This document shows, piece after piece, positions 1 through 6,308 of a stretch of DNA of 16,892 nt; position 1 is the stretch's first letter; each line of letters begins with the position of its first letter. The notes beneath the pieces were generated by a model. It was given only the letters and a program-made list of their open reading frames with translations, made no database searches and had not been told where the DNA came from. The stretch is from UBA10427 sp003500135 (lineage in GTDB: Bacteria > Bacteroidota > Bacteroidia > Cytophagales > Cyclobacteriaceae): NCBI GenBank assembly GCA_963966275.1, contig CAWZYQ010000081.1:1-16892 (forward strand), written 5' to 3'. Both the position numbers and the translations under genes were made by a program.

Positions 1-50
1 TAGCAGATTTCTACGATATTTGGTAGATGCAGTTTACCAGTGGGTTACAT

Positions 51-2279
51 TTATTTATGGTTAATGAATTTCAGTTGAATTTTTGCAAAAACCGAAGTGC
101 CGTATCCCTGGACCAGGGTATCCCCCCCACCATGCACACCACCGGTACCACCGCTGTTATTAAGAGCCGTCACATCAAATACATTCTTAATGCCAATTGT
201 GCTGCTTAAAAAGCTCGTCCAGTGCCGTTGCCATGTGATATCCATCCAGTGGAATCCTTCTATTCCACCTAAAACTGCCTCTCCTTCGTCATTTATTCGA
301 TATTGTTGATTGGGCCCGGTGTATTTGTAAAAAACAGAAAAGCTGTTGGACCCCGGTGACCAGTTCATTCGGGCAATGAGTTCAGGAGAATAAACATATT
401 CCGGAACCTCTGCATTATCAGTTTCTAAGTTTTGTGCGATCCCTATGTATGAAAAGCCAACGGTTGAACTCCAGTTGTTATGATCAAAAGAGGTTTCCAG
501 GTTCAAACCATGGTTCGTCCAATCCCGGATATTGGCATAGGTAAAGCCCGGATTTGTACCAGACTGTCTTTGCACTAGACCAATTCTGTCGCGAATGGTA
601 TTGTAAAAAAAGCGACCTTCCAACGATAGTTTATCATATATATTTTGGGTAATCTGAAAATTTACATTCTGGCTGTATTCAGGTGTTAGTTTTTCGTTTC
701 CTATTATGTTGTGGTTGGAATCTATGAATTCATGATATAACTCACGAGGTGATGGTGCACGGTAGCCCATGCCCCAGCCTAATCTGAATGTTGTTTGCTT
801 CAATTGGTACCTCGCATTAAAAGCAGGGGTTGGTACTGTGTTGAATACAGGGTTATAGGTAAAACGGATGCCCGGACGAAGTAGTAAACGATCATTGAGC
901 TCCCATTCCGTTCCCGCGAACAAACCGACATTCCATTGAGGTTGTGTACCATCCTGTAACCTTGAACCATCCGCTACTTCGTAGTTTACATCTGCACCCA
1001 ATTGAATAGTAAGATCTTTAAAGCCACTGAATGAGGCCGTATTTCTTCCAAAAAAACTTTGATATGACACTGTGTCTGCACCTGAAGCAATGTCGGTTTC
1101 AGAATTGGTAACCATGTTTGTACTAAACTCCCTGGTTCTTCGTTGGAAGTCCGTATAAGAAGCAGCAAATTGCCAAAACCAATTATTCAGATCATAATCG
1201 AAATGTAACTGGTGGAAGTCCCTTTTGGAGATATACTCCTCTTCGATGACATAGGAATCCCTGAATGAAGGGGTGATAATATTATCAGAAGGATTATAAA
1301 TGGTTTCATTCAATTTATTATATTGATAATTAAGCTTAAACTGATCTGTGTGATATGACATTGCTCCTCCATAAAAAAACTGATCCTTAGGGTGCCAGGC
1401 TCTCTCACGGCCTTCGGCCTCACCCTGCCAGCCCCCGAAACGATTCATCCTGGTGTATGCACCGAAATTAAAGCGCTGCTTCAAAGGAATTGAAAACCGC
1501 AGGCCATAGTTATGAATTCCCTGGTCAATAAATGAATATTCCCTGCCTACCGTTTCACTCTGAAGGTCGAGCTGTACCAGCGGTTGATTTGAATTTCCAT
1601 CTTTTGTGATGATATTGATCACACCTGCAAGGGCATCAGCTCCATATGCGACTGCCATTGGCCCATCCACAATTTCAATGCGCTCCACTGAATTAACATC
1701 TATTTGAGACAAATCAATTTCATTGGCCACCCCTGACCTGCCTGCAATAGGAACGCCATTGATCAGTACTTTTATATTCTGTCCCGACATTCCCCCCAAA
1801 GCAATACCGGATGATCCCAGGGCATTGTCGCGTTGGAATTGGATATTAAGTTGATTGCGTAAAACTTCTTCAATTTGCCCCGCCCCCTGCTGTTCAATTG
1901 TTTTGGCCGATATTGTCCTTATATTAAAAACCGACTTGCTCAAAGTCTTCCGGCCATATTGACCGGTCACTACAACTTCTTCCAGTTGTCTTGCCAGAGG
2001 ATCCAGAAAAATATCTGCCGTCTGGGCATGAATGGTATCTGAATAAACTTCGTAATTAAGATGGCTGATCTGAATAGGTAGTTTATTTCTTTGTCCTACT
2101 ATTTTCACCATTCCCGAATTATCGGACACGGCCACCCCGTCAAACTGCCAACCGTATTGTACCATAGCGTCAGGAACCGGATTTCCGTTTTCGCTATCCA
2201 CTATCCGGAGGACCGTTTGACCCGCAGATTCAAAAGAGCTTGTAAGAAATAAAACTATTAAAACCCTGATCACCGTCAT
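51..2279 (-). CDS. TonB-dependent outer-membrane receptor (receptor 1)
   Basis: This 742-residue protein should be an outer-membrane gated channel that imports a scarce ligand using TonB energy. Residues 1-20 form a signal peptide ending SAGQ. Residues 21-95 are a short carboxypeptidase-regulatory-like beta domain, as usual in Bacteroidota. A TonB-box-like LEEVVVTGQY lies at 99-108. The plug follows to about 226, with VLINGVPI, the VERIEIVDGP signature and YGADALAGVINIITK. The rest is a beta barrel ending in alternating aromatic strands (VFAKIQLKF). The length is normal for the family. ATG at 2279 is chosen because it directly precedes the signal peptide and lies about 25 nt from the predicted transcription start. 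Its own promoter and the terminator of the upstream regulator gene indicate separate transcription. The plug resembles siderophore, heme and vitamin receptors, but the ligand cannot be assigned. The co-oriented downstream partner, if any, lies outside the window. Confidence 0.93.
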   Translation of the reverse strand: MTVIRVLIVLFLTSSFESAGQTVLRIVDSENGNPVPDAMVQYGWQFDGVAVSDNSGMVKIVGQRNKLPIQISHLNYEVYSDTIHAQTADIFLDPLARQLEEVVVTGQYGRKTLSKSVFNIRTISAKTIEQQGAGQIEEVLRNQLNIQFQRDNALGSSGIALGGMSGQNIKVLINGVPIAGRSGVANEIDLSQIDVNSVERIEIVDGPMAVAYGADALAGVINIITKDGNSNQPLVQLDLQSETVGREYSFIDQGIHNYGLRFSIPLKQRFNFGAYTRMNRFGGWQGEAEGRERAWHPKDQFFYGGAMSYHTDQFKLNYQYNKLNETIYNPSDNIITPSFRDSYVIEEEYISKRDFHQLHFDYDLNNWFWQFAASYTDFQRRTREFSTNMVTNSETDIASGADTVSYQSFFGRNTASFSGFKDLTIQLGADVNYEVADGSRLQDGTQPQWNVGLFAGTEWELNDRLLLRPGIRFTYNPVFNTVPTPAFNARYQLKQTTFRLGWGMGYRAPSPRELYHEFIDSNHNIIGNEKLTPEYSQNVNFQITQNIYDKLSLEGRFFYNTIRDRIGLVQRQSGTNPGFTYANIRDWTNHGLNLETSFDHNNWSSTVGFSYIGIAQNLETDNAEVPEYVYSPELIARMNWSPGSNSFSVFYKYTGPNQQYRINDEGEAVLGGIEGFHWMDITWQRHWTSFLSSTIGIKNVFDVTALNNSGGTGGVHGGGDTLVQGYGTSVFAKIQLKFINHK

Positions 2280-2286
2280 TGTTTTT

Positions 2287-2305
2287 ATTTAGATTTAATA
2301 TAAAT
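2287..2305. promoter_or_regulatory. Putative operator A, 19-bp inverted repeat at receptor 1 start site
   Basis: ATTTAGATTTAATATAAAT is an inverted repeat with 7-bp arms (6 of 7 complementary) around a 5-bp centre. It begins about seven bases after the -7 element, on the predicted transcription start, a position typical for repression. The same 19-bp layout recurs at 3010-3028 and 3062-3080. The regulator is unknown. The layout resembles DtxR/MntR-family sites, which is an inference. Confidence 0.5.
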
Positions 2306-2311
2306 AGAACG

Positions 2312-2342
2312 CAAAAATAGCTTGTAAGGCGATTGGGGTCAA
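2312..2342 (-). promoter_or_regulatory. Promoter of receptor 1
   Basis: On the minus strand TTG lies at 2342-2340 and TATTTTTG at 2319-2312, with 20 bp between them. This matches the Bacteroidota vegetative promoter pattern (TTG and TAnnTTTG). It predicts a transcription start near 2305 and a leader of about 25 nt. Confidence 0.7.
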
Positions 2343-2351
2343 TCGCTAGAG

Positions 2352-2383
2352 TTAGGGAAAATATTCACTACTAATAGTGAATA
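2352..2383 (-). terminator. Intrinsic terminator of the response-regulator gene
   Basis: A perfect 9-bp stem (TATTCACTA at 2362-2370, TAGTGAATA at 2375-2383, loop CTAA) directly follows the stop codon of the regulator gene. On the minus strand it is followed by a short T tract (TTTTCCC). It separates this transcript from receptor 1, whose promoter starts at 2342. The stem is AT-rich, so efficiency is uncertain. Confidence 0.65.
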
Positions 2384-2998
2384 CTATCTGATCAAGCCTA
2401 TACTATGCACGTAGGCAACGAGCTGAGTCGGGGATTTCAGGTTCAGCTTTTTGAGAATGTTTTTTCGATGCGAGTTGATGGTGTGAACGCTCAAAACGAG
2501 CTTTTCTGCAATTTGAGTGGAAGTATATCCTCTGGCAATCAATTTTAATATTTCGTATTCACGCCTGGTGAGTTTTAACCGCAATTGCTCGTTATTTACA
2601 TTTGGAGTTTGTCGGGTAATTATATCCAAAACATTGTTGCAGTAAAATTTCCTGCCTTTAACCACCGAGTCCATAGCCAACATAATTTCCTCTCTTGAAC
2701 ATTCCTTAGTCAACATGCATTTTACTCCTGTATCCAACCATTTTTTTATCTTGACAGGATTTTTATTGTTGCTGATAAGGAGTATTTTGTTTTTAGCACG
2801 ATCAATTAAAGATGATATTTCTTTTTGTTGAAATGCATCAATGTCAGCAATTATCAAATCAGGGTTTTGATCTGATAAATATTGATCCACTTCACGAGGA
2901 GTTTCTTTTTCGATCACTTGATATCCAGGCCGCTCCTGCACAATACCTTTAATGGCAAGCCTTGTTAAATATTGTGCATCTACGAGTAATACCTCCAA
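2384..2998 (-). CDS. LuxR/NarL-type response regulator transcription factor
   Basis: This 204-residue protein is a two-domain DNA-binding response regulator. The receiver domain (1-120) keeps D7, the likely phospho-acceptor D52 in LIIADID, S76 and K98 in LTKE. The usual acidic pair after the first strand is reduced to one residue (VDAQ instead of VDDH). The LuxR helix-turn-helix spans about 143-198, with LTRREYEILKLIARGYTS and the recognition segment SVHTINSHRKNILKKL. The start is TTG at 2998. No other start exists in frame because TAA occurs at 3019-3017, between the start and its promoter. No histidine kinase lies in the window, so it is an orphan regulator here. Its position between two divergent receptors, with related inverted repeats at all three promoters, suggests a role in or control by the uptake regulon. 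Its targets are not proven. Confidence 0.9.
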   Translation of the reverse strand: MEVLLVDAQYLTRLAIKGIVQERPGYQVIEKETPREVDQYLSDQNPDLIIADIDAFQQKEISSLIDRAKNKILLISNNKNPVKIKKWLDTGVKCMLTKECSREEIMLAMDSVVKGRKFYCNNVLDIITRQTPNVNNEQLRLKLTRREYEILKLIARGYTSTQIAEKLVLSVHTINSHRKNILKKLNLKSPTQLVAYVHSIGLIR

Positions 2999-3009
2999 CG
3001 TTTTCTTTT

Positions 3010-3028
3010 GTTTAGATTAATTCTAAAC
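3010..3028. promoter_or_regulatory. Putative operator B, perfect 19-bp inverted repeat
   Basis: GTTTAGATTAATTCTAAAC has perfectly complementary 7-bp arms (GTTTAGA and TCTAAAC) around a 5-bp centre. It abuts the -7 box of the response-regulator gene and covers the expected start of transcription. It is the best-conserved member of the repeat set in this locus. Confidence 0.6.
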
Positions 3029-3058
3029 AAAACTATGGCACAATCATGAAACTAACAA
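3028..3058 (-). promoter_or_regulatory. Promoter of the response-regulator gene
   Basis: On the minus strand TTG lies at 3058-3056 and TAGTTTTG at 3035-3028, spaced by 20 bp, an exact Bacteroidota-type promoter. The last base of the -7 box is the first base of operator B, and the TTG start codon lies about 30 nt downstream. Confidence 0.7.
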
Positions 3059-3061
3059 GCA

Positions 3062-3080
3062 ATTTATAACTATTCTAAAT
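3062..3080. promoter_or_regulatory. Putative operator C, upstream of the regulator promoter
   Basis: ATTTATAACTATTCTAAAT has the same 7-5-7 layout as operators A and B, with 6 of 7 arm positions complementary. It lies just upstream of the -33 element of the response-regulator gene, so it could be an auxiliary site. It is the weakest match of the 19-bp set. Confidence 0.4.
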
Positions 3081-3221
3081 AGCCGGCCTGAAATGCCTGG
3101 AACCTGTGGGGTTTAATAACGCAACAGTAAACCATACCTCACTGAAAAATACCGCTGAAGGGAATTGTGCGTTTTATACCCACAGAGAAATCCATGAAGT
3201 AAAAACATTGGCGAAACCAAA

Positions 3222-3251
3222 TTGTTAGACTAATCTAAATTTATATATTTG
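3222..3251 (+). promoter_or_regulatory. Promoter of receptor 2, with inverted repeat between its elements
   Basis: TTG at 3222-3224 and TATATTTG at 3244-3251 are spaced by 19 bp. They predict transcription from about 3258 and a leader of about 20 nt. Between the two boxes lies TTAGA-CTAA-TCTAA (3225-3238), a perfect 5-bp-arm inverted repeat related to operators A-C but with a 4-bp centre. A protein bound there would block the polymerase. Confidence 0.65.
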
Positions 3252-3277
3252 CACTACCTAAACTTAATTTATGATTC

Positions 3278-5584
3278 ATGAGAAACCTGCTTTTTACAGT
3301 CCTAATTTTTTCTTACAGTTCTTTAATTGCTCAAAAAGCAACTGTTCAAGGGGTAATTAAAGGCTCGGGAAACCCCATTGAAATGGTTGCTGTTCAGCTT
3401 CATGGCAACGGTCAATCATTTGGCGCTTATACCGATGAAGACGGTAGTTATACCCTTGAAAATATTCCTTACGGTAGTTACCAACTCCACATCCAGCTCA
3501 TTGGCTATATCAGTATTGAAGAAAGTTTGAATGTTGACGAGCCCATGGAAACACTCAACTTTACATTGCAGGAGGACTGGCTTGACCTGGAGCAGGTGGT
3601 CATCACAGGTACGCGGACATCTAAAAAGATAACCCGGTCGCCGGTGATGGTCAACCTGATTGACAAGGAAACACTCCGAAACGTACAGGCCTGCAATCTT
3701 TCCGAAGGACTGCGTTTTCAACCTGGATTGAGAGTAGAAACAGACTGCCAGACCTGTAATTATACCCAATTGCGCATGAATGGACTGCAAGGAGGCTATT
3801 CACAGATACTGATCAACGGACGACCGATTTTCAGTCCTCTCACCGGTTTGTATGGCATGGAACAAATACCGGCCAATATGATCGAACGAATCGAAGTGGT
3901 ACGAGGCGGGGGCTCGGCACTATACGGTTCTGGAGCTATTGGCGGCACTGTTAACATCATTACCCGCCTGCCTCAAAGCAATAGCTATGATATTGGATAT
4001 ACTTATCAAAACATTTCCGGAGCGGCAGATCATCAAATCCTGGGCAATGCCACTGCCATCAACACGTCCGGTACGGCCGGCGCCACTTTTTTTGTCAACA
4101 AAAGAAGCCGTGAATGGTACGACCACAACAATGACAATTTTTCTGAATTGCCCAGCCTGGAAAACAATTCCTTTGGCGCCAATTTCTTTTTTCAACCCAC
4201 CGATCACCAAAAACTGGAAGCCAGTATCAGCAGTCTGAATGAATATCGCTATGGTGGCGAAATGACTGAAGGACCGGCACACCTCGCTCAACAATCGGAG
4301 GAAAGAACACATAGGGTGTTAATGGCCAATGTCGATTATCAGATCAATTTTAATGATGATAACAGCTCCTTCATAGCTTATCTTGCCGGTCAGCATACCG
4401 GTCGGGATCACTTTACCGGTATTTTACCTGATGATTCCGTTGATCTCGTCAATTACCTGGCAGATCCGCCATATGGCACTTCGGAGGTAATCACCTTGCA
4501 GGGTGGGTTGCAAATCAATCATTGTTTTACCAACTTTTTCGGTACAGATAATGTAATAACCTTTGGTGGAGAGTACATCGATGACCGGGTAAATGATGTG
4601 ATCGAAGCTTACAACTATCTAATTGATCAGGAAACTAAAAACCTGGGCCTGTTTCTTCAAAGTGATTGGGAAATCAGTAATCAGTTATCGTTGCTCTCAG
4701 GCCTGAGAATGGATCAACACAATTTAGTAGACAATATTATATTGAGCCCAAGGGTTTCCTTCATGTACAGACCGAGGCCCAATACCCAATTCCGTTTTAC
4801 TTATAGTACCGGATTCAGGGCGCCACAGGCATTCGACACCGATTTACATATTGCATTTGCCGGAGGTGGCGTTTCCCGTGTGTTCCTCGATCCTGACCTG
4901 GTGGAAGAAAGGTCGCAAAGCTTAAGCGCTTCTATAAACTATGACCGGGCAGTGGAAAAGTTCGTCGCGGGTTTTACACTGGAAGGATTCCACACGTTTC
5001 TTCGCAATGCATTTTACCTCGAGTCAGTAGGTGAAGATAATTTCGGAGAAGTGTTTATGAAGCAAAACAATCCCGGAGGTGCCACCGTGCAGGGAGCCAC
5101 GCTGGAATTAAGGGCAAATTACAACCAGTACTTTAAACTTGAAGGTGGGTATACCATCCAATCCAGTTTATATGAAGACCCGGTCGTGAACATAGACGGC
5201 CTGGAAGCCCGCAAAGAATTCTTGCGGACACCAGATCATTATGGCTATGCCACCTTAAGCTTCTTGCCTGATCGCAAATTCAATACGGCCATTAATTTAG
5301 TGTACACCGGGCCTATGTTGCTCACTCATTTTGCGGGCGCCCCGGAACAAACAGAAGATGCTTACAAAACATCTGACCCATTTACCGAACTTGGATTTAG
5401 AAGCAGCTATACCTTTGAATTACCGGGAATAGACACAGGGCTGGAACTATTCGGTGGAATTAAGAACATCACTAATGCCTACCAAAATGATTTTGATAGT
5501 GGCAAAAACCGGGATAGTAACTTTGTATATGGCCCCGCTGCACCCAGAACATATTTTATCGGTTTGAGAATTAAATCACTTTAA
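3278..5584 (+). CDS. TonB-dependent outer-membrane receptor (receptor 2) with CxxC in the plug
   Basis: This 768-residue receptor is of the CirA/FepA-like class. A signal peptide ends near residue 19 (SSLIAQK). A carboxypeptidase-regulatory-like domain spans 21-98 (GAYTDEDGSYTLENIPYGSY). A TonB-box-like LEQVVITGTR lies at 103-112. The plug (about 113-230) contains a Cys pair at 157 and 160 (DCQTC), LRMNGLQGGYSQILINGRP, then MIERIEVVRGGGSALYGSGA. The barrel has FRAP at the usual position and ends TYFIGLRIKSL. ATG at 3278 is the signal-peptide start; ATG at 3271 is out of frame. The gene is transcribed divergently from the response regulator under a clear promoter. The ligand is probably an iron chelate, heme or another metal complex, but this is inferred only from family and neighbours. 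It is possibly cotranscribed with the small gene at 5684, although that gene has its own promoter-like box. Confidence 0.93.
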   Translation: MRNLLFTVLIFSYSSLIAQKATVQGVIKGSGNPIEMVAVQLHGNGQSFGAYTDEDGSYTLENIPYGSYQLHIQLIGYISIEESLNVDEPMETLNFTLQEDWLDLEQVVITGTRTSKKITRSPVMVNLIDKETLRNVQACNLSEGLRFQPGLRVETDCQTCNYTQLRMNGLQGGYSQILINGRPIFSPLTGLYGMEQIPANMIERIEVVRGGGSALYGSGAIGGTVNIITRLPQSNSYDIGYTYQNISGAADHQILGNATAINTSGTAGATFFVNKRSREWYDHNNDNFSELPSLENNSFGANFFFQPTDHQKLEASISSLNEYRYGGEMTEGPAHLAQQSEERTHRVLMANVDYQINFNDDNSSFIAYLAGQHTGRDHFTGILPDDSVDLVNYLADPPYGTSEVITLQGGLQINHCFTNFFGTDNVITFGGEYIDDRVNDVIEAYNYLIDQETKNLGLFLQSDWEISNQLSLLSGLRMDQHNLVDNIILSPRVSFMYRPRPNTQFRFTYSTGFRAPQAFDTDLHIAFAGGGVSRVFLDPDLVEERSQSLSASINYDRAVEKFVAGFTLEGFHTFLRNAFYLESVGEDNFGEVFMKQNNPGGATVQGATLELRANYNQYFKLEGGYTIQSSLYEDPVVNIDGLEARKEFLRTPDHYGYATLSFLPDRKFNTAINLVYTGPMLLTHFAGAPEQTEDAYKTSDPFTELGFRSSYTFELPGIDTGLELFGGIKNITNAYQNDFDSGKNRDSNFVYGPAAPRTYFIGLRIKSL

Positions 5585-5607
5585 TAACAGATTCCGGCCC
5601 GATAATC

Positions 5608-5638
5608 ATTACTTTTTACGAGCGGTAGCAAAAGTAAT
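5608..5638 (+). terminator. Hairpin after receptor 2
   Basis: ATTACTTTT (5608-5616) and AAAAGTAAT (5630-5638) form a perfect 9-bp stem with a 13-nt loop, 24 bases after the stop of receptor 2. There is no T tract beyond the stem, so it may be a weak terminator or an RNA-stabilising hairpin. It abuts the dyad of the next gene. Confidence 0.35.
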
Positions 5639-5682
5639 CTTAAGAATCCTTAATTTTGCCAAATATTAAGCAGACTTAAGAT
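5637..5682. promoter_or_regulatory. 46-bp double dyad containing the promoter of the small membrane protein
   Basis: Two units of the form TTAAG-N4-CTTAA occur at 5640-5653 and 5666-5679, 26 bp start to start. The whole block is symmetric: ATCTTAAG at 5637-5644 mirrors CTTAAGAT at 5675-5682, CTTAAT at 5649-5654 mirrors ATTAAG at 5665-5670, and the centre is TTTGCCAAA. The Bacteroidota -7 box TAATTTTG (5651-5658) overlaps the first unit, and the second covers the expected transcription start. No matching -33 TTG was found. This looks like a paired operator for a dimeric repressor, of a type not identified. Confidence 0.55.
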
Positions 5683-5683
5683 C

Positions 5684-6214
5684 GTGAAAAGGAAAATCGG
5701 GGCCATATTGCTATTGCTCTTGCTCACCTCGCCGGTGTGGATGGTAACCCTATGGACCCAAATCCAGATATATAGCCTGCGCCATGAAATTAAAGAAAGG
5801 ATTATCGCCGGCCTTGATCCATCAGAACTTGAATTGCTTGCTTTCACCAAATCCCAGGCCGACAAAGAGTTAGACTGGGAACATGAAGGTGAATTCGAGT
5901 ATCGGGGCGAGATGTTCGATGTAGTACGAAAAATGGAAAGAGCAGATTCAGTTTACTTCTGGTGTTGGAAAGACGAGGAAGAAACCGAATTGAATAAAGA
6001 CCTCGAACGAATGCTGGCAATGGAAAAAGAAAACCAACCCCTGCAAAAATCACAAAAAGAGCAGCTGGTCAAACTGCTGAAGTCACAATTCATTTCTCAA
6101 TCCGGTGATCTGTTCGAAATAAGTTTTACACAAAAAACAATTTCACATACTCCATATACCGAGACATATTTAAACCGGTTTATTGCACCTGCAATTCCAC
6201 CACCGAAACGCTGA
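5684..6214 (+). CDS. Small membrane-anchored protein of unknown function
   Basis: This 176-residue protein has a Lys/Arg-rich start (MKRK) and one hydrophobic segment at about 5-27. No convincing signal-peptidase site is visible, so it is probably an N-anchored inner-membrane protein with the rest in the periplasm. The soluble part is charged and includes ELDWEHEGEFEYRGEMFDVV (64-81 region), an unusual FWCWKDEEE stretch at 92-100 and a Pro-rich end. I know similar small proteins next to TonB receptors in Bacteroidota from general familiarity only, and I can name no function. The start is GTG at 5684, directly after the dyad. It lies between two receptor genes on the same strand, so a role linked to metal or heme uptake is plausible but inferred. 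Aromatic and acidic residues around C94 could bind a metal; this is speculative. Confidence 0.82.
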   Translation: MKRKIGAILLLLLLTSPVWMVTLWTQIQIYSLRHEIKERIIAGLDPSELELLAFTKSQADKELDWEHEGEFEYRGEMFDVVRKMERADSVYFWCWKDEEETELNKDLERMLAMEKENQPLQKSQKEQLVKLLKSQFISQSGDLFEISFTQKTISHTPYTETYLNRFIAPAIPPPKR

Positions 6215-6239
6215 TCTCACCTGTTTTTATATTTTTTTA

Positions 6240-6286
6240 ACCGGTATTCCCGGTACATACTTTTTAGCATACCCGATGCGTATGCT
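6240..6286. promoter_or_regulatory. Inverted repeats upstream of the heme receptor
   Basis: Two inverted repeats lie in the leader region: ACCGG-TATTC-CCGGT (6240-6254) and AGCATAC-N7-GTATGCT (6266-6286). They differ in sequence from the TTTAGA and TTAAG repeats of the other genes here. Upstream, TATATTTT (7 of 8 to the -7 consensus) could be the promoter box, but no -33 TTG is evident. The repeats may be operators or leader hairpins. Confidence 0.35.
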
Positions 6287-6308
6287 CAGAATTAATTCGT
6301 GAACAGAT

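Noticed and set aside
1..50. Possible gene or terminator at the left edge
   Set aside because: Only 50 bases follow the receptor 1 stop codon; no hairpin or start codon could be supported.
3416..3790. Minus-strand open frame of 124 codons inside receptor 2
   Set aside because: It lies wholly within a well-supported receptor gene, has no promoter or family motif, and is best explained as a shadow frame.
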